Below are positions 25,057 to 33,814 of a stretch of DNA of 36,595 bases, in pieces; position 1 is the stretch's first letter, and each line of letters opens with the position of its first letter. Origin of the DNA: Flammeovirgaceae bacterium (GTDB taxonomy: Bacteria > Bacteroidota > Bacteroidia > Cytophagales > Cyclobacteriaceae); the NCBI GenBank assembly GCA_024638265.1, contig JAHEKQ010000028.1, forward strand, positions 1 through 36,595, in the 5' to 3' direction. A program made the translations under genes and the position numbers. The notes beneath the pieces are model-generated. The model did not search any database. It saw nothing but the letters and a program-made list of their open reading frames with translations, and was not told where the DNA came from.

Positions 25057-25752
25057 CTACGGATTATTATCCTTAAGGAAATTGAGAATATACCCGGAAA
25101 TGAGGGGTGTATCGATTTCATGGCTAAAGCTGTCTATTGCCCTTTTTATCTTTTCGCTTCCCATCTTCTCCTTACGTGACATGAATACATCCCGGTTATA
25201 ATCCTTGGTAAATTCGGGATGTCCCTGGATTCCCATAATATGATCTCCCACCTGGTACATGGCTACCGGGCACTCTTCAGATGCTGCCAATACCTCCGAA
25301 CCGGTTGGAAGTTTAATAACCTGGTCCTGGCAAAGCATAACCAATTTTAAATTATCCTTTAAAGGGGTCATCCAGGATTTATTTTGGACCACCGAAAAAT
25401 CATGGACCCCAATGAGATATCCACGGTCTGATCTTCTGACCTTACCACCCAGGCTTTCCGCGATGGCCTGGTGCCCGAAGCATATGCCTACCAGTTTTTT
25501 CTGGTGATCCCTTATTTTCTCAATGAGTTCCAGCAAGTCATGGATCCATATTTCATCATCATAAACGGAATATTTTGATCCGGTGATGAGGTAGTTATCA
25601 TGTTCAGGGATATCAGGAAAGTGGCCATCGATTACATAGTAGGGAGCGAATTCAATTCCGGGGAGCAGGCGTTTGAACATATCGAAGTAATCCCCGTGAT
25701 CCTTACTGAATCTTTCGGGTACGTGGTCACATATGAGTAATGCTGCTTTCAC
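25057..25752 (-). CDS. class I glutamine amidotransferase-like hydrolase
   Basis: The GTG at 25752 overlaps the stop of the aldehyde dehydrogenase gene (GTGA) and gives 231 residues. A longer reading to 25848 would run 100 bases into that gene. The triad is visible: Cys91 in GICFGHQAIAESLGG, His178 and Glu180 in GIQGHPEFT. There is no synthetase partner, so it is likely to act alone as a hydrolase. In the gamma-glutamylation route such an enzyme removes glutamate from the oxidised product, as PuuD does in putrescine use. It is closer to GMP-synthase-type class I domains than to PuuD in look, so the substrate is an inference from the operon. Confidence 0.85.
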   Translation of the reverse strand: MKAALLICDHVPERFSKDHGDYFDMFKRLLPGIEFAPYYVIDGHFPDIPEHDNYLITGSKYSVYDDEIWIHDLLELIEKIRDHQKKLVGICFGHQAIAESLGGKVRRSDRGYLIGVHDFSVVQNKSWMTPLKDNLKLVMLCQDQVIKLPTGSEVLAASEECPVAMYQVGDHIMGIQGHPEFTKDYNRDVFMSRKEKMGSEKIKRAIDSFSHEIDTPLISGYILNFLKDNNP

Positions 25753-27134
25753 CGAAGTTTCAGATGAAATGACTTTGGTCGGGTCAGGTAGTCGTATCCA
25801 AGGCTTGATAAAGTGCACCCCTTCCCTGAATCTTTGATCCCTGTCCATGCCAGTTCGGGATCCAGGTAATCACATCGGTTCATGAACCAGGTTCCGGTCT
25901 CTACCCTATCACCAATCGCAATGGCCCTCTCCCGGTCTTCTGTCCAGATAGAGGCGGTCAGGCCATAATTACTGTCATTCATCAACTGGATGGCTTCCTC
26001 GTCACTGCCCACTTTCATGATACCCACCACGGGGCCAAAGGTTTCCTCCTTCATAATGGTCATCTCGTGGTTTACATCGATAAGTACCTGGGGAGACAAA
26101 TAAGGAAGGGGCAGTTCGGGAAAATCCTTATCTGAAATAAGGCCTTTGGCTCCAGTCGACAGGGCACCATCAATATGATCTTGTACCAGCCGGGCATTTC
26201 TCACCCGGACCATTGGACCGAGTGTGGTCAACTTTTCAAGGGGATTCCCGAGGATGTACTGATTGGTTAGATCGACAAAACCGGCGACGAAGTCATCATA
26301 TTGTGAGTCATGGACATAAATTCGCTCGATACCGCAACAGGATTGTCCCGAATTGAAAAAGCTCCCGTCGACCAGGTTTTCAATGGCCATATTCAGGTTG
26401 GCATCGGAAGCTACATAAGCCGGATCTTTTCCACCCAGTTCAAGTCCCGCAGAAATGAATCTTGAGCCAATCGCCTGCTGGACAGCTCTTCCCCCCTCAA
26501 CGGAACCTGTAAATGCCACATAGCCAATCCCTGGGTCTTTGATCAGTCTGGCTACCGTATCATGGTCCACATGCAGATACTGGAATACTCCTGTCGGCAT
26601 GCCGGCATAGTCGAAGGCAGCCTGGTACCTTTCGGCACATAGTGCTGTTTGGGTCGCATGCTTCAAAATAACAGAGTTTCCAGCCAGAATAGCCGGGATT
26701 ATCGCGTTGACTGAGGTGAGATAGGGGTAGTTCCACGGAGCCAGGACTAGCACCGTCCCCAAAGGCTCTTTCCTGATGAAGCGCTCAAATCCTTCCTTAT
26801 CTGCAACTTTCTGCTCTTTCAATGCTTCTTCAGCAATGGAGATCATATGTTCAGCGCGCTCTTTGAATCCACCCTTGATCTCAAACGGGGCATACTGAAT
26901 CGGGCGGCCCATTTGAAGAGTTAATTCCCTGCTGATTTCGGATTCGTTTCTGAGGAAATAATCCACGACTTTTTCACACAGCTCTTTCCTTTCGGAAACT
27001 GAAGTGTTCTTCCACTCCTTGAAAGCTGATTGCGATTGATCCAGTACTTCAGAGATTCTTTTCGGGGAAGCAATTTCCCGTGAAGTGAGAACCGTATTAT
27101 CCACGGGACTGACGATATCGAATGATTTCCCCAT
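25749..27134 (-). CDS. aldehyde dehydrogenase family protein
   Basis: The 461-residue enzyme has the NAD(P)-dependent aldehyde dehydrogenase fold. Catalytic residues are Asn135 (LAPWNYPY), Glu232 (LELGGKDPAY) and Cys266 (NSGQSCCGIERI). FTGSVEGG and EETFGPVVGI are usual motifs. In the proposed pathway it oxidises a gamma-glutamyl amino aldehyde to the acid. It overlaps the SDR stop by one base and the amidotransferase by four, so the operon is tightly coupled. Size is slightly below the usual 470-500 residues. Confidence 0.92.
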   Translation of the reverse strand: MGKSFDIVSPVDNTVLTSREIASPKRISEVLDQSQSAFKEWKNTSVSERKELCEKVVDYFLRNESEISRELTLQMGRPIQYAPFEIKGGFKERAEHMISIAEEALKEQKVADKEGFERFIRKEPLGTVLVLAPWNYPYLTSVNAIIPAILAGNSVILKHATQTALCAERYQAAFDYAGMPTGVFQYLHVDHDTVARLIKDPGIGYVAFTGSVEGGRAVQQAIGSRFISAGLELGGKDPAYVASDANLNMAIENLVDGSFFNSGQSCCGIERIYVHDSQYDDFVAGFVDLTNQYILGNPLEKLTTLGPMVRVRNARLVQDHIDGALSTGAKGLISDKDFPELPLPYLSPQVLIDVNHEMTIMKEETFGPVVGIMKVGSDEEAIQLMNDSNYGLTASIWTEDRERAIAIGDRVETGTWFMNRCDYLDPELAWTGIKDSGKGCTLSSLGYDYLTRPKSFHLKLR

Positions 27135-27907
27135 TATTCCGGGGTTACGTATGCTGCGGTTATGCCACCATCTACCATAAAGCTCGTTCCGGTTACGTAG
27201 GAGGAATCATCCGAAGCGAGGAACAGGGCAGCTTTGGCCATCTCTTCCGCTTCTCCAAATCTACCCATCGGGATATGTACCAGCCTTCGTTGCTTCTTCT
27301 CTTCCGTATCCAGGAATTTCATCAGCAATTCGGTCCGCAACGGACCGGGACATAGTGCATTGACCCGTATTCCTTCCCTGGCATGGATTACCGCCAGCTC
27401 GCGTGTAAGTGACAGAACGGCACCTTTACTGGCGGTATAGGCCACCTGGGGGGTCGCTGCACCCAGAATGGAAACAAATGATGCAGTGTTGATAATGCTG
27501 CCTCCCCCTGAACTCTTGATAGCCGGGATTCCATATTTACAGCCCAGGAACACCCCTTTGGCATTGATATTCATTGTTAGGTCCCAGGTACTTTCGTCAG
27601 TTGCCACTGCATTGTCATCCCGCGAGTCCATAATACCTGCATTGTTGAATAAAATATGCAGGCCACCATACGTGGATATGGCCGTCTCGATCATGTTACG
27701 GCAATCTTCAGCCGAAGATACATCGGCTTTTACAAAGATAGCCTGGTTTCCTTCCTCGGTAATCTGCAATACGGTGGTCTCCGCGTCCTTGTCATTGATA
27801 TCGGCGATCACTACCCTGGCACCCTCCCGGGCAAACAATATTGCAGTTGCCTTCCCTATCCCGCTGCTGCCACCGGTTATCAGGGCCACTTTACCTTCCA
27901 GTCTCAT
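27134..27907 (-). CDS. short-chain dehydrogenase/reductase
   Basis: The ATG at 27907 gives 257 residues beginning MRLEGKVALITGG. The classical SDR set is complete: TGGSSGIG at 11-18, NNAG at 88-91, Asn115, Ser143, Tyr157 and Lys161 (YTASK), and the C-terminal DGG. It would oxidise an alcohol with NAD(P). A place between a glutamine synthetase-like gene and an aldehyde dehydrogenase suggests its substrate is a gamma-glutamylated amino alcohol. It would thus take the position held by PuuB in putrescine breakdown. The gap to the upstream gene is 10 bases. Confidence 0.9.
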   Translation of the reverse strand: MRLEGKVALITGGSSGIGKATAILFAREGARVVIADINDKDAETTVLQITEEGNQAIFVKADVSSAEDCRNMIETAISTYGGLHILFNNAGIMDSRDDNAVATDESTWDLTMNINAKGVFLGCKYGIPAIKSSGGGSIINTASFVSILGAATPQVAYTASKGAVLSLTRELAVIHAREGIRVNALCPGPLRTELLMKFLDTEEKKQRRLVHIPMGRFGEAEEMAKAALFLASDDSSYVTGTSFMVDGGITAAYVTPE

Positions 27908-27917
27908 TATTATGTAA

Positions 27918-29294
27918 TTAAATTTGTTCGAAATATCTCTTTCTTTCCCAGTCGGATACCTGGGCTTCATGCGCTTCCACTTCCTTCCTGTAGAAATGTG
28001 AATAGTGTTTGACTACGCTGTCCCCGAAAGCGTCTTTCGCAAACTTACTGCCCTCAAAAAGGGATACAGCTTCTTTCAGCGTTTTGGGCACATGAGGTAG
28101 GTGACTCGCTGCATAAATATCTCCCTCGAAACATTCCGGCGGGTCTAATTTCTCCGTTAAACCTTGGAGTCCGCAGGCCAGGGAAGCTGCAATGGCCAGG
28201 TAGGGATTGCAGTCTGCACCGGGAATCCGGCACTCTATCCTGAATCCTTTCCCGCTCCCCACCACACGGAATCCTGCAGTTCGATTGTCGCGGCTCCAGG
28301 CCAACCGGGTCGGAGCCCAGGAACCATCTACAAATCTCTTATATGAATTAATGGTAGGGGCATAAAACACCATGACTTCCGGGGCATATTTTATCCAGCC
28401 GGCGAGGAAGGATCCAAATTCAACCGATCCTTTTACAGGCCCGTATTTTTTATCGCCATTGAAGGCATTCTTCCCGTCCTTGAGAATACTGATATGCGTA
28501 TGGCAGCTTGATCCAGCCCTGTCCTGATGAACCTTCGCCATGAATGTAACAGAGAGCCCCATCTGATCCGCAAGCTCTTTCAGGCACTGTTTGTAAACAA
28601 CATGCCGGTCAGCCATCTCGGCGGGCTCTGCATACCGGACATTCAGTTCGTGCTGTCCCAGTCCCCACTCTCCCTTGGAGTTTTCCACGGGTACCCCGGA
28701 ATTCTTCAAGTGTTTCCGGGCGGCAGCTGTAAATCCCTCTGTTCGGGTTCCCTGGAGAATATGGTAGTCTTCCAGGTACCAACCCGCGGGGTTCATATGA
28801 GTAAAATTTGATTCATGAAGGCTTCGGTAATCATCCTCAAAAAGGTAATACTCTAACTCGGTAGCTGCATAGGCTTTATAGTCAAGCTTACCGAACCGTT
28901 CTACCTGCCGATTCAGAATACTCCTGGGAGCCACCGCAACCGGTTCATGGTCACTTTCGTTTTGGACATCACACAACACGATAGCGGTCTTTTCAAGCCA
29001 GTCAGCTACGCGTAAGGATCTCATATCCGGGACTAGGTGGAAATCCCCGTATCCCAGCTCCCAGTTAGCAAAATCATATCCCTGTACTGGCTCCATTTCC
29101 ATATCAGTGGTCAGGAGATAATCACAGGCATGGGCTCCATCGTCGGTCACTGACTCAAGGAAAAATTCACCGTCATACCTTTTTCCCATCATCCGACCAT
29201 AATGGTCTGTAAATGCCACGATTACGGTTTCTATCTCTTCGGAGTCAATCATTTCCCGGAGGTCGTCGATTGAAAGCTTTCCTTTTATATCCAT
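27918..29294 (-). CDS. glutamine synthetase family ligase (gamma-glutamylamide synthetase-like)
   Basis: The 458-residue protein has the type I glutamine synthetase core: ELEYYLF with metal ligands near Glu146 and Glu148, GLGQHELNVRYAEPAEMADRHVVYK, FMAKVHQDRAGSSCHTHIS, NSYKRFV, NRTAGFRV and RIPGADCNPYLAIAA. FMAKV replaces the FMPKP form of true glutamine synthetases. The N-terminal phrase VIVAFTDHYGRMMGKRYDGEFF is like that of PuuA/GlnA4-type enzymes that attach amines other than ammonia to glutamate. Neighbours (permease, SDR, aldehyde dehydrogenase, hydrolase) support a catabolic use. The exact amine is not shown by the sequence. Confidence 0.9.
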   Translation of the reverse strand: MDIKGKLSIDDLREMIDSEEIETVIVAFTDHYGRMMGKRYDGEFFLESVTDDGAHACDYLLTTDMEMEPVQGYDFANWELGYGDFHLVPDMRSLRVADWLEKTAIVLCDVQNESDHEPVAVAPRSILNRQVERFGKLDYKAYAATELEYYLFEDDYRSLHESNFTHMNPAGWYLEDYHILQGTRTEGFTAAARKHLKNSGVPVENSKGEWGLGQHELNVRYAEPAEMADRHVVYKQCLKELADQMGLSVTFMAKVHQDRAGSSCHTHISILKDGKNAFNGDKKYGPVKGSVEFGSFLAGWIKYAPEVMVFYAPTINSYKRFVDGSWAPTRLAWSRDNRTAGFRVVGSGKGFRIECRIPGADCNPYLAIAASLACGLQGLTEKLDPPECFEGDIYAASHLPHVPKTLKEAVSLFEGSKFAKDAFGDSVVKHYSHFYRKEVEAHEAQVSDWERKRYFEQI

Positions 29295-29298
29295 GTTA

Positions 29299-30612
29299 TT
29301 ATTTGTGTACGATTTTAAACCATAAATAGCTCACCGCCAGGATCCCGAAGTAGATCAGCGCGAGGTAGGGATTATAAACTGTAATCGCTACGAATGCTAC
29401 GGAGGCTATGACAAGCGCAACCCACGGGGTAGCAGGGTACAATGGGACCCGGAAGGGCCTCTCCATTTCCGGAAATTTTAGTCTCAAACGGATCACCGAG
29501 ATCATCGAGAGAATATAAAGACTCAAGGCCCCAAAACAGGCAATAGTAATGATCTCACCGGTCTTTCCGGTAAAGAGGGCAATGATCCCAATGCCAGTAT
29601 TAATCAATAAGGCATTGGCCGGAGTCTTGAACCTCGGACTGATTTTACCGAGGAAGCCCGGGATAAATTTTACTTTCCCAAATTCATAGGTAGCACGGCC
29701 AGCTGCCAGGATGATGCCGTGGAACGAAGCAACAAGCCCGAAAAGCCCGATAAAACTGATGATCCTATAGATCATGGAACCCTCTCCCAGGATGTAGCTA
29801 AGTGCCAGGGGAAGTGGGGAGTCTGAAGATGTCTCTGATCCGGGAGGATAAACTACGGTTTCCCAACCATTGATCCCTACTGAAAGCGTGAATGTCAACA
29901 GGCAAAGAATAACCAGGGTGAGTATCGCTGAACCAAAGCCGATGAGAATATTCTTCTGTGGATTGATGGTCTCTTCCGCCACATTGGCCACCCCTTCAAT
30001 GGCCAGGAAAAACCAGATCGCAAAAGGAATAGCGGCAAAGGCTCCCGTCCAGCCGTTGGGCAAAGTGTTTTTGGTGAGGTTTGCCGTGCTGAATTCCGGG
30101 GCTGCGGCAAAGAAGAAGAGGAGCAGCCCTATCACGGCCAAAACTGTGACAAGTAGTTCAAAGGTGGCAGCCGCCTGGATTCCGTAAATATTGATCGCAG
30201 TAAAAATAATATAAGCTACAATCGCGATGGAAAGTACAGACAGGGATGGAATAAGTACGTTCAGGTAGGCACCAATGGCAAAGGCAATAGCGGGAGGGGC
30301 AAATATGAATTCGATGTTCTGAGCCATACCCGCAAAGAACCCCAGGTCTTTCCCGCCGGCTTTGTACGCATAATCAAATGCACCGCCTGCCTTGGGAATG
30401 GCACATGCCATTTCCGTATAGGAAAAGGTAAATGCCAGGTACATTACAATGACAAAACCGGTTGCGACAGCCAATCCTAAAGTACCGCCTTGTTCCAGTC
30501 CGAGGTTCCATCCGAAGTACATCCCTGATATCACATAGCCTACACCCAGCCCCCAAAGCATTAATGGACCAAGCTTGCGTTCGAGTTTAGGTTGGGACGG
30601 GGCTTCTGACAC
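29299..30612 (-). CDS. amino acid/amine permease, ethanolamine permease-like
   Basis: A 437-residue, 12-helix APC-superfamily transporter. The start is GTG (MSEAPSQ). The stretch LGPLMLWGLGVGYVISGMYF and the following GWNLGLEQGGTLGLAVATGF closely resemble the start of proteobacterial ethanolamine permeases (EutP/Eat type), as do AFTFSYTEMACAIPKAGGAFDYA and GFFAGMAQNIEFIFAPPAIA. It is likely to import ethanolamine or a similar amine. It leads the five-gene minus-strand operon and ends 4 bases before the ligase gene. The EutP-like match rests on memory of the family, not on a search. Confidence 0.88.
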   Translation of the reverse strand: MSEAPSQPKLERKLGPLMLWGLGVGYVISGMYFGWNLGLEQGGTLGLAVATGFVIVMYLAFTFSYTEMACAIPKAGGAFDYAYKAGGKDLGFFAGMAQNIEFIFAPPAIAFAIGAYLNVLIPSLSVLSIAIVAYIIFTAINIYGIQAAATFELLVTVLAVIGLLLFFFAAAPEFSTANLTKNTLPNGWTGAFAAIPFAIWFFLAIEGVANVAEETINPQKNILIGFGSAILTLVILCLLTFTLSVGINGWETVVYPPGSETSSDSPLPLALSYILGEGSMIYRIISFIGLFGLVASFHGIILAAGRATYEFGKVKFIPGFLGKISPRFKTPANALLINTGIGIIALFTGKTGEIITIACFGALSLYILSMISVIRLRLKFPEMERPFRVPLYPATPWVALVIASVAFVAITVYNPYLALIYFGILAVSYLWFKIVHK

Positions 30613-30682
30613 GGTAGCTAATTTATTCAGATAAGATACTGAGAAATTATACCTGATGAAAATAATGAAACCCTGTGCAGTC

Positions 30683-31615
30683 CTATTGACCTAGCCTGGT
30701 GGCAATTTCTTGAAAAGTCGAGTTCTGATTCGCCTGATCTTTCGCTGAAACATCGGTTCTCAGATTTAACCTCGTATACACATGAAGGTCGGACTCGATC
30801 ATTTCTACCTCTATCAATTCACCTCCACTGGTTCTTATTCCTTTGTAAAGCAAAACTGCGCTAACCGGGTCAGCAGTAGGATCTTTGAGTGATTTAAAAA
30901 CTTTAAGACGTGTTCCTTCCGGTAAAGTGATACCATTTTGCAAATCTTTTCTGACTATTCTCAAAAGCTTATTCAACTCTCTCAAGGTTTTTTCAGGTCG
31001 GAAATGATACCAGTATTGATCCTCTTCCGTAGTATTATCAGCTTCGATATAGCCAAGCATTGGACCAATCAGGCCGACAATGGAAAGTATCTTGGAGGAT
31101 GGAAGCACAATCGGGTCCACAAAGAAAATATTCTCAGGGGGAAGGGTATTGGAAAAATACCCCGCTTCGATAAGTTCCAGGATCAGTGCACAACTTGTAG
31201 AGGATCCAACGAAACTTATTCGTGTATACCCCGCCTCTACCAGTGTTTCATACTCGTCGGTGATCGCTACCTTCCAGTCTTCCCATGAACTTTCTTTGAA
31301 CTCTTCGTAAGAGCTGCCATGCCCACCTAATAAAATCTGTGAAGTGAAGAAGTCTGTCGGATAGTTAATATTTGCCCAGTCTTTGAATTCCTGCCATTCA
31401 AAGGTGGTCGCCGTGTAGCCATGGGACATGATCAATACCGGTGTAGCTGCCTCCGATGCATTAGGATTGGGTTTATTAACCGAAAGGAGGAATTGCGAAG
31501 GATCATTAAGGGAAGGGTCAAATATTTGATCGCCATCCAGCATACCGGGCTGAATGTCTGGATTACCACATCCAGCCACTATCATGATCAATAAAAAAAA
31601 GGCTGACTTCTTCAT
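30683..31615 (-). CDS. alpha/beta hydrolase lipoprotein
   Basis: The ATG at 31615 overlaps the previous stop (ATGA) and gives 310 residues with the lipoprotein signal MKKSAFFLLIMIVAGC. An earlier ATG at 31636 lies inside the upstream gene. MSHGYTATTFEW is the oxyanion loop of an alpha/beta hydrolase. The nucleophile elbow is FVGSSTSCALI, that is GxSxS instead of GxSxG, with the catalytic Ser within VGSST. DPTADPVSAV and DLHVYTR would hold the Asp and His. It is probably anchored in the outer or inner membrane and acts on an ester. Confidence 0.8.
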   Translation of the reverse strand: MKKSAFFLLIMIVAGCGNPDIQPGMLDGDQIFDPSLNDPSQFLLSVNKPNPNASEAATPVLIMSHGYTATTFEWQEFKDWANINYPTDFFTSQILLGGHGSSYEEFKESSWEDWKVAITDEYETLVEAGYTRISFVGSSTSCALILELIEAGYFSNTLPPENIFFVDPIVLPSSKILSIVGLIGPMLGYIEADNTTEEDQYWYHFRPEKTLRELNKLLRIVRKDLQNGITLPEGTRLKVFKSLKDPTADPVSAVLLYKGIRTSGGELIEVEMIESDLHVYTRLNLRTDVSAKDQANQNSTFQEIATRLGQ

Positions 31616-32166
31616 CTTTTTGCTATTATGTTCCACGACAAGGTGGATTGAAGGTAAATGGGGTAAAGTGTTCCGGAACCATTTGTCCCGTCACCCGCTG
31701 ATAGATTATATCCTGCTGAAATCGCCCATTTCAAGGGGGTTAAAAACTTTCTGCTATATCCAGCCTCGAAAGAAAAGATTCCAGAGCTGTTATCAAGATC
31801 TTTGAATATTTCAGATTCATAGTCCGAATTGAAATATCCTGCATTCACTCTTAAAAATGGCCTGTATTTCTTTGTTTCTCGAAAGTACCAAGAGGTAAAT
31901 ACCACGTAATTATCCTGTTTTATGGCATTAGAACCCATGGCTGATCCCAGCCGGCTTGAGAAATAACTTGCCCCAAAATACAGGCGATCGTTAAAAAGGT
32001 TGTGATGGGAATAGTTAGCCGAAAAGCCACTTTCCAGGTAGAGCCCGATTGCCTTGTTCATCCTGAAGCCAACATCCAATTTTGAATCCTGACTCTGACA
32101 ATTGAAGGACCAGAGGTTGACCATCCAGCACATAGTACCGGCGATGATCATTGTCTTCGTTTTCAT
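31612..32166 (-). CDS. predicted small outer-membrane beta-barrel protein
   Basis: A 184-residue secreted protein with a signal peptide (MKTKTMIIAGTMCWMVNLWSF, cleavage likely near NCQSQ). After it the sequence alternates hydrophobic and polar residues and is rich in aromatic belts (RLYFGASYFSS, YVVFTSWYFRETKKYRPFLRVNAGYF, FSFEAGYSRKF), as expected of an 8-strand beta-barrel. The terminal strand (IYLQSTLSWNIIAKR) ends with charged residues. The function is not known. It overlaps the hydrolase gene by 4 bases. Confidence 0.65.
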   Translation of the reverse strand: MKTKTMIIAGTMCWMVNLWSFNCQSQDSKLDVGFRMNKAIGLYLESGFSANYSHHNLFNDRLYFGASYFSSRLGSAMGSNAIKQDNYVVFTSWYFRETKKYRPFLRVNAGYFNSDYESEIFKDLDNSSGIFSFEAGYSRKFLTPLKWAISAGYNLSAGDGTNGSGTLYPIYLQSTLSWNIIAKR

Positions 32167-32259
32167 TAAGTTATAACGTAAAACCCATTAGGATTTACGA
32201 GTGAAATTTAGATTGAATTATTGGATTAATCGATAGTACATGTCCGATATTTTTTAGGC

Positions 32260-32275
32260 TTCAATCCGGATTGAA
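32260..32275. promoter_or_regulatory. 16-bp perfect palindrome in a divergent intergenic region
   Basis: TTCAATCCGGATTGAA is fully self-complementary. It lies 94 bases before the minus-strand barrel gene start and 90 before the plus-strand lipoprotein start, in the 199-base gap, near its middle. This is the position expected of a shared operator, but no regulator gene is nearby. Confidence 0.4.
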
Positions 32276-32343
32276 TTCCCTGAAATGCTTCAATATAAAG
32301 TTTAATGAAAAAGTGGTGTTCTGCCCTAAATCTATCTAAATTC

Positions 32344-32360
32344 AAGAATACCATATTCTT
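32344..32360. promoter_or_regulatory. 7-bp inverted repeat just ahead of the lipoprotein gene
   Basis: AAGAATA and TATTCTT flank CCA, ending 5 bases before the ATG at 32366. As RNA it would place a weak hairpin over the ribosome-binding region. The 199-base gap holds no gene. Confidence 0.3.
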
Positions 32361-32365
32361 AAATT

Positions 32366-33712
32366 ATGAGAAGTTTTGCGCTGTTTTTTCTATCGGTTAT
32401 GATCGTAGCTTGTTCAAAACCCGCTGGTAATAATGTTGCTGATGAAGCTGATTCTCTGATTATTGAAGAGAACTCTTCTACAGAAATAGCGGAGATCCCT
32501 GAAGAAAAGGAACCTGAGGCCACCGCGAAAGCCGGTATCTATCAGCAGTCAAGGATGGTATTGGATTCGTTGTCTTTAGGATTCATTCATGAGGGGGAAA
32601 CCAGCCCTGATGTCGAAACGGAACTTTTGGCTGAAGAGTTTGAGCCGGGTTCTTACGTCGTTATGGTAAATGGTGAAGAAATACCTGAACTCTGGGTTTC
32701 CCCGGGCGAGATATTGTGGTCCTCCAATAATCGTTATGCGGTCTTACATAACGAAGATTATTATGCCGACCGAGGGTCGTTGGACCTCGCCATAGTTGAT
32801 ATCATTTCCAAAACCCACTTTTCAATCTCATGTTCCGAACTGGTAAATGTGGAGTTGGAAGGGAGGAACGGCTTTCAAATACACGATATCAGCTGGCCTG
32901 ATCCGGACCGGTTTACCTTTGGCCTAAAGGCCAATTACCTTGGCGAATCCGGGCACCCCGGGATAGACTCGAACCTCAGGGCCGAGATGGGCGATAAGTT
33001 CGGGGTTGATGACCCTATCCAGGTGGGATATTATGCTGTTTCGGTGGGAATGGAAGAGGAGGCAAATAATAACGGGAGTGGAGGATCTGCTGAGTTTTCA
33101 GAGACCATTACCATGCTACTTGCCACCGCCTATATCGATGATGACTTCAGGTCCGACGAGCTCGCGGAGTCATGGACGGCTTTTTACCGGGATGAAAACG
33201 GTAACATTATGGCTAAAGATGTGGAACTCACAATCGAGATGATTCCGGGCATATTTGACGAGGGCGATTCGGTTCCCACGGTTTCGGTAGAGGGAGAACC
33301 GATGTTCCTGCTCTCCGGGGTCAATGTTTCCGAATCACAACAGTTCCAGGGATATGATCTGAAACAGCAGCTGCTCCCTGGAGAGGTAATACAGCTCGGC
33401 AAATATTCGCTCAGCGCCACGGGTAAGATGCAGCATAATAATCCCTTCATGGTATCGGATTACGGCTTGCACTTGCAGGGCCCGAAAAACGGCTCAACTT
33501 TGGGGGACAATTTCCTCACAGTCGAGTGGTTTGATGATGCGATGGTCAAATTGTATTGGGCGGGAGATTTGGATGGCGACGGCATCCCGGACCTGTTCCT
33601 CGACAAATCCCATAAGTACAGCTTTTCCAATCCGGCCCTATTTCTCTCTTCGAGGGCAGCTGGAAATAAGCTCCTGAAGCTTGAGGCGGAAACGAGGATT
33701 ATGGGGGATTAG
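32366..33712 (+). CDS. lipoprotein of unknown function with a DxDGDG loop
   Basis: The 448-residue protein starts with MRSFALFFLSVMIVAC (lipobox IVAC), followed by an acidic linker of about 50 residues rich in Glu. The mature part is mostly beta-strand-like. Near the C-terminus D401-L-D403-G-D405-G-I-P-D409 has the spacing of a calcium-binding loop of EF-hand, dockerin or FG-GAP type, followed by LFLDKS. I do not recognise the rest. It is the only gene between the divergent region and tRNA-Leu. Confidence 0.75.
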   Translation: MRSFALFFLSVMIVACSKPAGNNVADEADSLIIEENSSTEIAEIPEEKEPEATAKAGIYQQSRMVLDSLSLGFIHEGETSPDVETELLAEEFEPGSYVVMVNGEEIPELWVSPGEILWSSNNRYAVLHNEDYYADRGSLDLAIVDIISKTHFSISCSELVNVELEGRNGFQIHDISWPDPDRFTFGLKANYLGESGHPGIDSNLRAEMGDKFGVDDPIQVGYYAVSVGMEEEANNNGSGGSAEFSETITMLLATAYIDDDFRSDELAESWTAFYRDENGNIMAKDVELTIEMIPGIFDEGDSVPTVSVEGEPMFLLSGVNVSESQQFQGYDLKQQLLPGEVIQLGKYSLSATGKMQHNNPFMVSDYGLHLQGPKNGSTLGDNFLTVEWFDDAMVKLYWAGDLDGDGIPDLFLDKSHKYSFSNPALFLSSRAAGNKLLKLEAETRIMGD

Positions 33713-33766
33713 TCAAAGACCGCAATAAACACATCATCGATTCATGGCTAATTTGACACAGTTAGC

Positions 33767-33774
33767 TATATTTG
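33767..33774 (+). promoter_or_regulatory. putative -7 promoter element for tRNA-Leu
   Basis: TATATTTG matches TAnnTTTG exactly, 40 bases before the tRNA. No TTG is found at the standard distance upstream (ATGG is there instead). The sequence between it and the tRNA has an imperfect palindrome, ATTGGATTAAT and ATTAATTCAAT around G at 33782-33804. Confidence 0.42.
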
Positions 33775-33814
33775 TCGCCTTATTGGATTAATGATTAATT
33801 CAATCCCCCAAGAT

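Noticed and set aside
25753-25848. Start of the amidotransferase-like gene at 25848
   Set aside because: It would overlap the aldehyde dehydrogenase gene by 100 bases; the GTG at 25752 gives a usual 4-base GTGA overlap and a standard N-terminal strand.
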